Position numbers and translations under genes: made by a program. The notes beneath the pieces are model-generated. The model searched no databases. It was not told the DNA's origin and saw only the letters and a list, made by a program, of their open reading frames with translations. This document shows positions 46,054 through 59,128 of a DNA stretch of 64,000 bases, in pieces. The number at the start of each line of letters is the position of its first letter. The first letter of the stretch is position 1. The DNA comes from Lepidodermella squamata (lineage: Eukaryota; Gastrotricha): positions 3,906,001-3,970,000 of the forward strand of contig JBLDXI010000032.1 in the NCBI GenBank assembly GCA_047495785.1. The letters run 5' to 3'.

Positions 46054-49000
46054 ATGTGCGACTGTTTTTTCCCCGCACCGCCTAATCGAAAATCATCGCT
46101 ATTACTTGGAAACGCTCGGCTTGAGTCGCAAAAGCAGGAACAACAGTTACAACGCCTTGTTGCCGCCTCGCTGCCGCAACTTTACCCGCAACAACAACAA
46201 GGTCATCCGTATCCTATCTTCCAGCCATCTTACAAGCCAGACAGGCCCTTGAGTAAGTATTGAGGCACAATCATTTAAATTGCATGATAAATCGCATGTT
46301 ATTAAAGCCCATTTAACACTGTTTATACAACACCCTGATTTCCGAAGCCACCTGTTTACACGGCATGCTTTCTCGCTGATTAATAATTGCATGTGATCGC
46401 TGTATTAATTTAATTTTAAAATTTTATTATTTGCGTCTGGAGGCCTCTTTGACCCGTCGACATTGTCGCGCCAAACAGGGTGCGCGTTCACAGGGACCCG
46501 CTCGCGTGTTAAGCTAATTTTAACAGTAAAAATGTGCCACTAAATCTATCACATTATAGTTAGATCGATTCCATATGTACCAGTGTGTGATACAGCTTGT
46601 CGCGGGGCGCAATTACGCTCGCTTTGCGATCGGTGCCAAAAGTCATGCGCCCTTATGTCAGCGCGAGACGCGCCTGTAATATCCAGTGCAAACACACGTC
46701 TCATCAAATTATTCCATTGATACATAGGCAGTAACCCTCAATCAGGCGACGATTTTGCGTATTTCCTCTTAGTTCATCGTTTCACACAATCCTCTTGATT
46801 TTTTTTATTAGTCCCATTGTTTTTATATGCTCTTAAGCTTCTTTTATCGACATACTAAATTGGTTGGCAGTAAACAAAAATGTCTGTAAACAAAACGAAC
46901 AACAATTTTGACCGCATAGCTGGGCTAAAAAATCAATTTGACAACTCTGTTTGTGACAAGATCTTTCAAACGCGGAGTATTCGATGCGAATCAAGTAATC
47001 ATTACAATTTACTTATTGGCAGGGACCATTATTTTTGTTTGCGCTTCGCCTCTTTTTCGTTGAGATATTTTTTCGAGCATGAGCTTGCCGTGACATCTTT
47101 TTTGTTCGTTTCGCAGACTGCATTTTCAGATTTCAGAAGACTTTCACTTATTGTCGAAACGACGAATGTCTCTCGAACCTTCTGTTGCACTACTCGTGGA
47201 TGGTGTGTACTATCGTGCGGTTCAAGTGCCCGTTTTTCGCACTTGAAAAACTGCTCGACCTTATGTCGCGCGTTTCGGGTGTCCAGAGAACACGACTTTT
47301 GGTGTGCGCGTCGTTAATTAATTACACAATATATTTTTAACCAATATGCTTAGCCCATCACCCATATTTTCTAGGCTAACATTCCATAGAGATTACAGTT
47401 GTAGCCAATGAATGAATCGGAGATGCCCTGCGGCTCTTTAATATACGATATTTTTTGATAATGACCATAGCTATTTTTGGTGAACGGTATTTGTCACATT
47501 TATTGAATATTTAACCCACACCCTCGCTCGTGATTTTAATTTTTAAGGCTGCCTCTAGCGGCCAGGCGATCGGTCAAAGTTTTGACAGGTGTCGCAGCCG
47601 CGCGGCCACGCAAAATGTAGGCGCAACCATAGCAAGCGTAGGCTGTCGCATCAATCAAAAACAACTGAATGTAGGTGTGCGGCCTTTTTTGCGCGCGATC
47701 ATATTTAATCAGCCATTGTTTATGGCATATTTTACGCGGAAATATTTTGAAAGTTATTTCAGGAATAAACCTATTTTTGGTCTAATAGATGCGATATAAA
47801 TGCAAATATGCTACTCGCGGCACTCGATATAACCAATATTTTGAAACAAACCCCAGGGATATGTTGCACCTGTTGAGCGAAAACAACAACGATATAGGAT
47901 ACCTATACGCGGACATTACATGAAAATTGAATTTTATTTTTGGTTAATTTTTTTCAAAATCCGCTAGAATATCACAGTGAATTAATTAGTTCAAGCCGCC
48001 TATCGTCCGAATTTTAAGAAAGGAAGCTGTTAAACTTGCCAGTTGATTTTAATTTTTCCTGCGATTTCTCACACGCTTTTTTCGCGAAATTCCCATGTCG
48101 CCATTCTCCAAAACAACAACAACAAATTGGGACTCCTGGTCGAAAAATAATTTACCGTAGTTTTTGCGGCACATTGTCTACCTGATTTGTTGTTCCTCGC
48201 GACATTTAGCCGTGTTTTCTTGTTTGGATTAGCGCTTACGGACAAAAATCGCGCGATAATTAATCAAATTTTAACTAGGCTTGTGCGCGCCCCGATTTAT
48301 TGCGCGCTTAGATATATTTAGCGCGCATCGTTAATTAAATGAAATAATAGCAATAATGGTGATCGACGACGCAGCCATGCAGCACATCTGCTGGTTTTGG
48401 TGGCCGGCCGCTATCAATCACCCCCGTATGCTGTAAAATTAGATGCCCAGACATGCAATAGATTGGCAGCTGAAGTTATAGCGCTTATCGTATAAACAAA
48501 AAGTCGCGCGCTGAAATATTTTTTCACTTGCGATGACTTGTTGCCATAAACAATCCCAACAATCGCGGCCTAGTTTTCAAGCGTTTTGTTATTGTTATAT
48601 AAATTAATCACTCGGATTCTGTTTTTATATTCCCATTTGACCTTTTTGATATTATTCACGTTATTCATTTATATCTGGAAGGAAATGTTACGCATGCAAG
48701 AGTGTCGGCGCCTTTAAAACTGCGCATTATTTTTGTCTCTCGAAACTTTGGTGGCGCCGGTCGAGTGTGGCGATATTGATAATTAAAAATCGGCGCCAAC
48801 TTCTGGTGTTGTTGCGGCCCCTGTTGACGGCGAAAAAATTTCCCCGATTTTCACATCGTCTGTGCGAAGTTTTGTGAATTTTAAAGTGAGGCGAATTGGC
48901 GATTTTATTCTGGCCGTTTTCATTTGACTTGATTTGATGCTTGCCGTTGCGCCGCCGCTCCTTCTCAGAGCCGTGTCACCGAGCCAAGTCGTACTTTGTT

Positions 49001-52000
49001 CACCGTTACATGGCCGCTGCCTACGGGCGATTGTTACCTGTTGCAAAATCAACTTCGAATTTGCTTCACCGATCACCGAATCCTAATCACCACGCCTCAT
49101 CGACGACTAATTTTAACCTGCCGCTGAAGAACTCGCCATCGATTCGCTCGCTACCTAGCGTTGTTCTCACCCGCGACTACTGCGATTACCACGCCGATTC
49201 GCCGCTGTTCAACCGCGATAACCGGCGATCAACCGTCGACAACTGCCCGTATATTTTACCACCGCCTAACAGCAACCAAATCGCTATCGTTAAGCGAGAT
49301 TACACCTTCGACTATTCAGGTAAGCATCGATTTAGCTGCCAAATTGAACGAGACCACCAATCACTGCGTGTTTATTTACATTGTAAGCTAATTATTAGTA
49401 ATATTACGCTATAATATATAAGCTCGCACCTAGTTATAAAGTCACAGTTTAGTACGTGTTGAAGCGCACATCAAAGTCGTGTGGAAAAGGCACCCGAAAC
49501 GTGTTGTTCCGCCCTACTGGTTTTTGCACCGCTTTCTTATGGTATTATCGCTGTTCCTTTTCACTGCTACTGTGTATTTACGTTTCGTTTTTATTATTAT
49601 TACTACGATCATGATAGGAGCCGATATTTGCTGCTTGGTGTAGTTTGTAGTTGATGTATCCTCCGACGGGTTTTTATTACGCGCCCACCTGAGTGAGCGC
49701 GAACGATAAAACCCGCACGTCCCACAGCCCAGCCAGGGTGTAAGCAAGATGATACCTGGGCGCGCGGTTCGGTAAATAATCACAATAATTTTCGCACGTG
49801 TTATACATATCGTGACTGGCGCCTGGCCTACTACTATACAGTCGCATCCACTGCCCGTTTTTACGATATCAAGGTATGATAGCGTTGTTTTTGCCGGCTA
49901 ATTATTCGCATCGGCTCACTTGAGTCATTAAAAATAAACCTCGCGCAAAATGGACCCAAATTTTATCGCTATGCACCTGTCAGACAGTCGAACTCCGTCA
50001 CATAATATCCGTCAATCATATTTCATTGACTTTTTGCCTTGTATAATGATGATAGCGGTAATGATGATGATGAGTCTCCCCCTCCTCTCTATGGATCGGG
50101 TAATAATAATTCCCTAGAAGAAAAGTTTACTCCCTCGCACCTAAAAATGAAGCGAAAACAACAGTTTTATTGTCTCATCATTCGTTCGCCATTTAGACTT
50201 GGCCATTATACAACATTTTCGGTCCATTGTTTTTGCAAAAACCATTGTCGACCACGCCTCAATGCATAACGTGATACTGTGAATGGGCGCGTTCGGCGTT
50301 GGACGCCAAAGCGTCTAAAAAGAAGTTTTTCTTAGCGCGCATTCGAACTCGAAATTAGACACGTGTCAATAAAGAAGCCACCAAGTGTCAGCGAGCTCCC
50401 AACACTTCTTCGTCATAGGTATCTAGCTTTATTGTAGCTTCCCTTATGCTAACACCCTCAATATGTTCGTTCATTTTCTGGAAATTAGTAGAATTAGATA
50501 TAAGTAAGTCCCAGAATTACCTCATATTACTTCCCTCGCTTGCTTATAGGATAGGATCGTGGGGCATCCTTACGTTAAGGAAAATTATCAGATATTTCCG
50601 CTAGCAGATTGGCATTATACTGGGAGCGCCATGGCGCAGAAATTGATAGAGCTGTTAATGCGCAATATTACTTCTGGGTGCGCGCTTCCTTCGACTAGTG
50701 CGCACTGATAAACGCGTTTTTTCACTCTTGCGAGGCGACGACAAAAAATCTTTGTTTATCTTGTGCTTCGAAGAGATAACAACACAATAATTTGCGTTAG
50801 AAAAAAATTAACTAGATTGCGGCGATTTGTTGAGCGTTGTTATGGTCATCGCGGCGCACTTTCGACATGCCGCTAACATCATCGAAAACGAGCGCGCTAA
50901 ATCGATTTCAGAGCCATTAGTATCATCGCCTGGTCATCACCGTTTTCATTTAAATAAGCGCAATAATCATGCACTGATTCAGTTGTCGAACAAGTTCGCG
51001 TGCAAATGGATTTCACTTCCCCGCTATATGTGGCGTGCCGGATTCGGCCCGATTGGCGTCGGTGCTTTCCAATCTTCCGGGCACACGATTTTTCGCGCGC
51101 CGGCTAAAATTTTCTAACTAAATAATAGCTTGTTGCACATTTTTCCGCCGAAATTCTTTACTCTAACGACGCCATCAAGTATGATAGGTCGCGATGACAA
51201 CAAGATGTGTTTTTGGCCGACCCGCCGCCGTCATTCGGCTTATTTCGACGACAAGCGCGCATCGCCAAGCGCTTCAAGTGCGATCAACGCGCGTTACGAT
51301 GGTACTTTTTCGAGCTTGGCAGGTTAGGTACGACAGTGATGGCGTACCTCTTGCTTAATTACCAAAGCAAGAAATCGCATCACTTGAGTAATCCGCCTTA
51401 ATTACTTGCGGGTGCGCCGATTGGGACGCGCGTGCGTTGCGGTGCGCAAACAGCGCCACTGCGCCGCGCCGAGAGCGCATCTTGACAGCGCCGCGCACCG
51501 GACCTGGCTGCACTCGTCGCAGCTAATAATGGCGCCGTGTCATCGTTTAGTGCCCGCCGTTACCGGTGCCTTGTCGGCGTCGCCAGCGATCGCCGGTGCG
51601 TTCCAAACAACGCGCCCACTTGCAGGCAGGCGTAACGCCACTGACGCGTCGCACAACGTCTCTCACGCAAAAACAATAAAAATACGGGTAGCGCTCGCAA
51701 AAACTACCCTATGACAGTAGCGTTGAGGCGAGCGCATGACAGCGACGCCACGTCCGCTTGATTTTTGGTTCTGACATATCGCACTCACGTCACGTTTTAC
51801 CTCAATCCCATAATCCGACCGGTCATATCCTTGCTAATTTTCCCTCCGACCCGGTCTCATTTCCATCATTTTTCACGTAGATGATTTCGCCGATTTGGGC
51901 TAAACTTTGATCCTGTCTTATTACCTACCATGAAAGACTGGCTGAAGAAGGCGCTAGATTGCCGTATTCCGGGTTAGTTGAGTCGCGCCACCCTAACCCG

Positions 52001-55000
52001 CTTTTAGCCATCACTTATTTTGCTACCGTTCTCGTGCCCTTCCGCACGGTGCGGCTAAATTCCATCGCGCCACGTTTAGGATAACCTCTTACCAGGTCGC
52101 GCAGTATTTGCCGAACGTTTGCGTAACATCGGCAGCGCCCAACACCTTTGTACCAGCTTAGCACACGTTGTAGCCGATGTGCCGGGTAGTCACATATAGG
52201 ATTGTCGTAAAAATGTCGGTGTGTTAAATCAAGTGCCGGCTCTTCTTAGCTTAGGACTAAGTCAATTCGCCGCATCCTGAGTAGACTTCCTACGACTAAG
52301 CAATATACATAGATAGATGTAGAATACTCTGTTTTCTCACCGACAATGGAACGTGACTTTGTGGCGATAGGACCTTGGAAAGGTAAAATTGGTTAAACTT
52401 CCGCTCGCGTTAGGCCAAATAAATTATAGGTTACCTTATTATTACCGTGGGAATCTACCTGTTTCTCTGCGTCATCTCCCGTGCATTTCTGCGTGTGTGG
52501 CTGTCTCTTCTTTATTTATTAAGGAAATAATACGAATTATTTTATTTCCGATAAATATTATTGTTATATAAGTTATAATTTTGAACTGAGCTGAATTACT
52601 GTTGTCGAAAATTGCGGCCCGTCGCCAGTTTTTTGCCGATAATTTGCGTTCGGCCATGGCAACGCTTGGCGGCAGTTGCGCCGGCAATCCCGAAAAACAA
52701 CAGCACCACCTGCACCATCCGATGGACATCGAGAAACAAGCCGTGGCGTCGTCGACGGGCGCCGGCGTGCCCACCGTGACCGCGGCAAAGCCCAGCCCGG
52801 GTGGCTGGTCGTCGGCTATTATGCGCGGGTGCAATAACATCGAATTTGACCCGGGCTTTCGGACAAGAAAGGGTAATAGATACATCGCCAGAGAAAACAC
52901 GCTCAAAATGATTAGGCGGGTGCCACTATAATAATTTATGCGCGCTAATATAATTAAGGGGGATTTTTATTATTATTTCCGATTTTAAAGCATGCCGTTT
53001 GATTTTTCATTTGTTTGTCTTTCTGATTTTTCACCTTCATAATGTTCATTGCCCTTTCTGTTGGTTTTAGTAATTGCCGAATTTACATAGGCGTCTTGTC
53101 TCATTTCATATATATATAGGTGTCTTTTGACATGTGTCCCTCTTTTTGGCCACATTTTCTCCGTTTGTTTTATGCGAATAATCACCCCTTTCTATAGACA
53201 TTGGTCACATATTATATAGCTTTATGATAATAATAATAATAATGATAATGTTCGTTAATAGATGTAATAGTTGTATTTTGAAAAAGAAAACGGAGCCAAT
53301 TGTTGTAAAACGAGCAGCAGAATACCTGCGTGCGCAAAAGAGCATTCATTGATTGAGAAATACCTACTATCCAACAACTACTCCTCCTCCTCTCGTTCAT
53401 TCGTTCGTTGTAGAGCATGTGCCTGCTAGCGCCGTGTCTGATGGCTGCATTAGGCGATGGCGATGGCGGTCAGGGCCATCATCATGGACGAACAGGCGCC
53501 GGTTTGTTGATAAAACAAGTTTCATGCGTTTTTACTAGCCCTATACGTATAAAACTATGTGTATTTTTACTACTGCTACTACTATTACTACCATCAACAC
53601 TGATGTATAAAGTCCCTATCATATTCAACTGTCTGTACTCAGTCTTTGCAAAAAGATGAATAATAACTCGCCAACTAGGCGAGCCAGCAGCGGGAGTGGG
53701 CGCGAGCCGGGGCTTTGAAACGCGTTTCGCTTGTTAATTGGTATTGTTTATTGATGTCATGCATTATTTTATATGTATATTCGTAAATATACCTACCTGT
53801 TCGTTCGTATACCTATGCTCGTTTCGTACAGCCTGCCTTTTCCACAACGTCCATTTGTTATCACTACTTATATTACAAAATTAATATATTATCTTACCTA
53901 ATTGTAAATCCACTGTTTACTATTTATTATATCCGATAACTCTAGCGCACTGATAATTACGCATGTTGAACGCTCTTTTGCACGTTTAAAACATCCCGCA
54001 GTAGTTATACTAACGTACCAGTCAGGTACTTACATAGCTCTTGTCGGTTCAAAGCAGCCGAGAGTAGTAGAACTAATCAAATTAAGAGAATGCTAGATTA
54101 TTTTTTAGTTCTTTTTTGGCATTATTTGTTGTCACTGTTTTTTTACATTTTTCATTTTTTCAGGCATGAATGGTACCCATTTGAATATTCGACGAGTCGC
54201 CTCCCTCTTCCTCTCCGCGGCAGCAATTGCGCTAAATGCCGTCAGGTATGCAATTAATTTTTTTGTCTCGATTGGTTATTCATGTATTAATTATTATAGC
54301 TATTCAACGCATCGATGGGCAACGATGCAAAACGTCCCAGTTAATCGTTACAGTCTACCCCTATTATTCAAGGATGAATACACGAAAGATCAAGATTGCA
54401 GGTTTGTTGCCCACCTTGAAAAGTAATGACACGTGATTTGTGATTGTGCGAACATCTAGGACACCTCTCTGCCACCTGCTCGATCTGCGCCGAGATGGTC
54501 AATTACAGGCGGCCGTTTACCGCGGCCTTCTCAAGCGCTGCGAGGAGATCGAGAAGCGCGTTGGCCAAGATGCCATGTTTGTTTTGTGTCGCGAAAACCC
54601 TGAAAACTACAACGCCGGTACGTTTGCCGTTATATTGCCGCGTTACCATTTTGTCGCCCATGTTGTTGTTATCACTCGCTTGTGACACCTATGGTGATGA
54701 GCGCTGCTATTTGCCCGGATGACAGCGAGAGAGAGAGATAACACGGGGCCGTAATATAACAATAATTACTGTTACAACAATACGTTGTAGTGGAGGCTAT
54801 TTGCCAGTGTTTACTCATATTATTGGTGTTGTTTCCGCCTTATATAGAAGTCGCCATCGTTCAGCGTCTACAGTTCGCTGGCATGATCTTCCAGGCAACG
54901 GCTGTATTCAGTGCCATCACGATTTTGACCTTAATACGCCTGGCCGAAAGCCGCCGCAGACTGGCATCCTTCTTAGGCTCACTTTTCCCGTCCTTACTCG

Positions 55001-55547
55001 GTGGTGAGTATTTCTTTATCATGACTTGATAAAATAAAGCTAAACGCGCGAATTTTAAACATCGATTTGAAACGAAATGAAAGCAAAATTGAAAATTCAA
55101 TTTTTTTTTATAGCTCTTCTAACCGGCCTCGCTCTGCTCATATTCAGCGAACATCTATTAAAAGGCGAGATGCTGGACTACTCGTTCTGGATGGCAACTA
55201 TCTCGGGCATACTATCCGTTGTTACCGCCGTACTCATATGCGGTGACATGGTGACATGCCCGTCGCGAAGCAGTCACCGAGGCCTCGCGCACCAGGGCAT
55301 GGCGCCGGCGAACCGGGGCGACAACGACCCAGGCGCGAACGTGTCTTCAAGCGGCTCCGGCAACAACCTAGGCTCCTCCGCGCCGCCTCTACCCAGCAGC
55401 CAACCTCCGGCTACGCCTCAGGTGAACCGGCCGGGCGGGCGGACGACAGGTAACGATGACATGCCGCCTCAGGTCGACTTCCCAGCCCTCCAGTCAAGCA
55501 GTGGAAAGCAGCCGTCGTTCGGCTATGTGACCCGGCCGCCTTTATGA
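46054..55547 (+). CDS. claudin-like four-helix membrane protein with long cytoplasmic N-terminus
   Basis: Seven exons join in phase: 46054-46252, 48969-49319, 52591-52872, 54164-54245, 54460-54617, 54848-55003, 55114-55547 (553 aa). The first 300 residues are Gln/Pro/Ser-rich and cytoplasmic. Four helices follow: VASLFLSAAAIALNAV, then an outer loop with two or three cysteines, helix 2 near AGMIFQATAVFSAITILTLI, helix 3 near ALLTGLALLIFSEHLL, helix 4 near FWMATISGILSVVTAVLICG. The tail is Pro/Ser/Gly-rich and ends GYVTRPPL. The plan fits the claudin/PMP22/clc-like group (cell junctions, channel accessory proteins). Exons 1-3 are linked to the membrane exons only by phase and order; exon 3 can also read through its donor to a stop at 52931, which would give a separate short product. 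Confidence 0.5.
46253..48968. other. long intron, nothing recognised
   Basis: 2.7 kb between the first two exons of the claudin-like gene. A 145-codon frame at 46880-47317 has no splice or composition support. Such a long intron is exceptional here, where most are 50-60 bp, and may hold regulatory elements. Confidence 0.35.
49320..51180. other. long intron, mostly featureless
   Basis: Contains a GATGAT microsatellite-like stretch at about 50045-50072 and scattered open frames (for example 50827-51117) that I cannot support as exons. Confidence 0.35.
51181..51322 (+). other. candidate alternative first exon 1 of the claudin-like gene
   Basis: An ATG at 51181 opens 47 codons (MIGRDDNKMCFWPTRRRHSA...) and then a GTTAGG donor, leaving one base. 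That phase joins in frame to the exon at 52591. Codon use is normal. No transcript evidence is available. Confidence 0.3.
51930..51972 (+). other. candidate alternative first exon 2 of the claudin-like gene
   Basis: An ATG at 51930 gives MKDWLKKALDCRIP and one extra base before a GTTAGT donor, again in the phase that joins the exon at 52591. Confidence 0.35.
52346..52382 (+). other. candidate alternative first exon 3 of the claudin-like gene
   Basis: An ATG at 52346 gives MERDFVAIGPWK and one extra base before a GTAAAA donor, in the phase that joins the exon at 52591. Confidence 0.35.
53222..53248. repeat. (TAA/TGA)n microsatellite
   Basis: Short run of ATA/ATG trinucleotides in an intron. 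Confidence 0.7.
53417..53501 (+). other. candidate alternative first exon 4 of the claudin-like gene
   Basis: An ATG at 53417 gives 28 codons (MCLLAPCLMAALGDGDGGQG...) and one extra base before a GTTTGT donor. This phase joins in frame to the first membrane exon at 54164, which would give a short-N-terminus isoform. Confidence 0.25.
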
Positions 55548-56653
55548 ATACCTTTCGAGAAACGACCACGCTTCAACGCCTCGCTATCGCCAACACCAAG
55601 TAATCACGACGAAAAATATTGACGTGAGATTCGTGAGATGCTCTTCAAATGCCTTCTACGCTCTCTTCGCAAACAAATTGGCAATCATTTTCTATTATAA
55701 AAAATTATCGAAAAAAATCAATCAATGTTATATTGTGTTAACGTGTTAGCATTAGTTAGCTTTTTTCGCCATTTTTTCGATGCTTCGATGATACAAGAAA
55801 TCTGATAATTTATTACGGAAATCAAATTAATTTTCTACCCAGCATCCCTGTACAAAATTTTATGATATTACATTAAAATAACTGATATTGATATTATCAA
55901 TAGCCTAACAAATTATTTGCGAACATTGATGATTTCGGCCGTTCAAAATTATCAGTTTTTCGATATGCATTCCTGTTATTCTATTCGAAATATTTCGACT
56001 GCCATTATAAAACTGATAAAATCGACGAGGCGAATCGGTGCGACCTCGAATTTCGTCTACACAGTATTTGAAAACGGAAAGCTTTCTCTGAACTGCCGCC
56101 TCTCAATTTTTTTCTCTGGCTCGCTCGCTCTCTTCATCTTCGTTTTTTTTTTATTTCGATGAAATGTCCCGAAGTCATTAATTTGCTTGAAAGTATTACA
56201 TAGCAATGCTATCAAACTCCTTTCACAACGCAATTTATCGATATTAGTATCAATCGAAACTACAGCATTTTTCTGTTCACGGCTCCAAAATAATGTGTAA
56301 ATAATTTTTATTGGAAAATGTATAGATAAACTATTTGCATCCCTGCTTTAAACAGAAAACGTGTCAAGAACAGAATTCTATCGCCGTTATTCTATTCATT
56401 AATAATTAGTCATGCCCTGATGGATGTTCAAACGGAGAAAAAATCTCGCCGATGTGCGATGATAAAAAATTGTACTTGTTTCGTCGATGTCCTATATGAA
56501 ACAGTCATTAAGTTATTTAATGTCTCTCATATATAGGCGGCGAGCTTCTTTTTGAATAAAATAAAAGTGAGGTCATTCATTTAATTACGATTTTTTTTCT
56601 TACCGACGGTGTTTATCGACTGCGAAGGCGTGTGACGTCGCACATCTGTACGA
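55548..56653. other. intergenic, nothing recognised
   Basis: AT-rich spacer following the claudin-like gene. No coding exon or RNA gene seen. Confidence 0.4.
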
Positions 56654-57077
56654 GTGTTTGCGGCGTTCTGTTTCGCGAGCGTGTCCAATACCTGGGTAAA
56701 AGCGCACCTGAAGATTAAGGACTGGCTATACCTGGAAATTTTCGCGGAAACAATTTGCAACACCTGCTGCTTGACGCCAAAAATTAAACGTAAAGGTAGG
56801 AAGTATGCGAGGTTCATTACTTATAGGAAAATATCCGATGAATCAATCGACTTCACCGAAACCTTTAGACGAGAAAGGTGAAACAGCATTGACCCGCCTT
56901 CTTGCAGAAGCTGCCATGGATCCGCGGCGGCAGGCTGATTTTTGCGAAATTGTTGAATCGTTGCTGTCAAACGACCCTCGCCAGCGTTACGTCCCGAACA
57001 GACGTGGATGGAACGCGTTTCACATCGCCGCTTGGACCGGCCAATTCGACGTGTTACTTTCGCTCCTCGGCAATTAA
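56654..57077 (+). CDS. ankyrin-repeat-like fragment or small gene
   Basis: The clear part is 56838-57077: 79 codons from an ATG, with DEKGETALTRLLAEAA and then NRRGWNAFHIAAWTGQFDVL, two ankyrin-type repeats separated by a longer helix (FCEIVESLLSNDPRQR). It stops just after the second repeat, so it is short for a functional ankyrin stack. An upstream frame (about 56700-56793, DWLYLEIFAETICNTCCLTP) can join it in phase, but only through a 31-nt intron, shorter than any other here. It may be a small gene, an isoform exon, or a fragment left by duplication. AATAAA follows at about 57126. Confidence 0.4.
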
Positions 57078-57653
57078 AGTTATTGTTATTGCTATCATGA
57101 TCTTTGCGTTTTTCACGGCTCATTAAGAAATAAAAATTGCGGATAAGAAATGTCAACTTGTTTGTTTGTTCAACACCACGCGCGAGCGCTTGTTAAAAAG
57201 CGCGCATCGACGTGTCAAGAGAAAGCGTTCGACCCGTAAAAGAGCTCGTGACAAAATAACAAGTGATAACCATTCGGCGCAACCATCATCCTATGAGTTG
57301 GCATTTGCGAAAATCAGTACCAGATTCGTTCGTACTTGAGACGATAGACTAGGTGCTAATAGGTTACCGTGTTTTCGCTGCTGGCTGTCGGCTGCCCATC
57401 GAAGCGCATCCCGTGCCGCAGTTTAAGGCTAAAAATACCAGCCAACAAGCCGCATATAAGATAATCTCTTCGCGCGCTTCATGAGAACATCACTTTTACT
57501 GCGCTTTCTGCTGTCAATCAACGCATGCGAGTAGTAATAAAGTGAGCTAGAGCGCTAAGTGGTTCATTTAACACGTGCGCGTGGGAAGCAGGTACCATCT
57601 AACATCTCACGAGCGCTTTCAGGTCATTTTCCACCGCAAATTTTCGCCGCAAC
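57078..57653. other. promoter-side region of claudin-like gene 57713
   Basis: No coding sequence. Many GCGC-containing motifs occur between 57180 and 57600. Confidence 0.35.
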
Positions 57654-57660
57654 TATATAA
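57654..57660 (+). promoter_or_regulatory. TATA box
   Basis: TATATAA in a G+C-richer setting, 53 nt before the ATG at 57713, a fitting place for a core promoter with a short 5' UTR of about 20-30 nt. Confidence 0.5.
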
Positions 57661-57712
57661 GCGCGCAAAATTTCGTAATTTTAAGACAGATTTTTTTTCG
57701 TAATAGTTCAAA

Positions 57713-59128
57713 ATGTTAGCTGCTGCGATCAAAGGCGCACGAGCTGCCGTTGCTGCTCGCGATAATCCCGCCGAGGTGAAGCCGATGCCAAAAACGCCTT
57801 GTGCTGCCCGAAAGTTCCAACCGGCGCCGGCTGAAATGCGTAAAAATGGGGGAAATTGCACGCATGATCTCACAAAAGCAATTTCTCTTTTGGCTCTGTG
57901 CGTCGGTCTTATCGTGAAAGGCGTGTCCTACGACAACAGCCATTGGGCCAATCAGGACGAGCTTGACGTTGTCAACAACAAGGACCACTTTCCTATCATG
58001 ACATCTTTCATCGGTAATCTATATTATTTAAATCGTTTTTTTTTTAATTTTATACTGGCAATTTAGACAATGTCAAATCTGGGAAACACGAAAACTGCGA
58101 AGACCCAAAGTGCAGGATTTTCTTCGATAAATACGCAGCCTTGCAAACACTGTCCCATTCCCGAGGTGGCAGTGGTTCCAGTTCGGTACCGCTTCGTGGA
58201 ACCGTGAGCCGAGGGGTTAACCGACGATGTGAACGTGTTGCGTTGCTACCGTCAAGCGATACTCCCCTTGGCAGTGGTTCGGTGTCAAAATACGAGAAAT
58301 GCACTGTCGATAAGCAAACGGAAATAAACGGTACCTTAAATTAAGAATACCCAATTTGTTCTAATTTATTGTGATTTTTAGAGTTCAAGACTATTCGATA
58401 TCTGCTAATCGCTAGCATGATCTGCGACGCCCTTGGCTTGTTAAACTGGGTGGCAATTCTTAGTCATTCTGGGCACCCTTCCAACAGTGGCCTGGCGCGT
58501 CTTTTCCTAGTCACGAGTGCTTTGTGCGGCTTCATCGCCGCGCTTTTGACTGCTCTTGGTCTCGGCCTATTCGCGCAGGCTGTTGACGTTTTCGAAGACT
58601 CCCGTCTCTACCTGGGCTGGCCGTTTTACGCTGTTTGCGCCTCAACCGTGCTTTCGATTATCACAGCTTTCACTGGATCGGCCCGGCTTCAAAAAGCTGC
58701 AGTTCAATGTTAGTAAAACTAGTCAATTCTTCGAATTATCTCTGACGTGTACATTTTTAGCTGAGGAGAAACCTCGAAAACGGAGGCAGCTGATGGTTTC
58801 ACCGGCGTTAAGTGTCATCGATATGTCGGGTGATGATTTCGAAGCCGCTTACCCGTTCGGCTGCAACATGTTACCGCCTGGTTATCGAACCGTAGCTGGC
58901 TATAACGGCGTCATTGTCGCCTCACATCAACAACCCCGTCGCAACAAGTTCATAGCGCATGCCGCAGCCCCGTCGAGTGGAACATCATCGGCGTTGTACT
59001 GCGCCGACGATGAAACAATCGATGTGGCTGAAATGCCGCCACCCAACGTGCAAGAGTTCAATCAGTACCGAGCGAATGCGCCGAAAAGAGACAACGATAA
59101 AGATGACTCGGCTTTCCGGCGCGTTTAA
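57713..59128 (+). CDS. claudin-like four-helix membrane protein, tandem copy 1
   Basis: Exons 57713-58013, 58067-58330, 58382-58708 and 58761-59128 give 419 aa. Helix 1 is ISLLALCVGLIVKGVSY. The long outer loop has paired cysteines and the motifs RGTVSRGVNRRCER and KYEKCTVDKQTEING. Helices 2-4 follow: IRYLLIASMICDALGLLNWV, then SALCGFIAALLTALGLGLFA, then WPFYAVCASTVLSIITAF. The block LFAQAVDVFEDSRLYLGWPF is shared with the next gene. A cytoplasmic tail of about 120 residues ends DDSAFRRV, a possible PDZ ligand. The topology recalls nematode clc-like/claudin proteins acting at epithelial junctions or with channels; the family name is inferred from layout. Confidence 0.7.

Noticed and set aside
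46880-47317. 145-codon plus-strand frame in the long intron
   Set aside because: Ser/Cys/Phe-rich with no acceptor, donor or domain; not convincing as an exon.
49963-50098. ATG-headed stretch MDPNFIAMHLSDSRTP as another alternative first exon
   Set aside because: Its possible donors leave phase 0, which does not match the downstream exon, and it runs into a GATGAT repeat.
50827-51117. 96-codon plus-strand frame in the claudin-like gene intron
   Set aside because: No donor in the needed phase was found and it ends in a stop, unlike the four candidate first exons.
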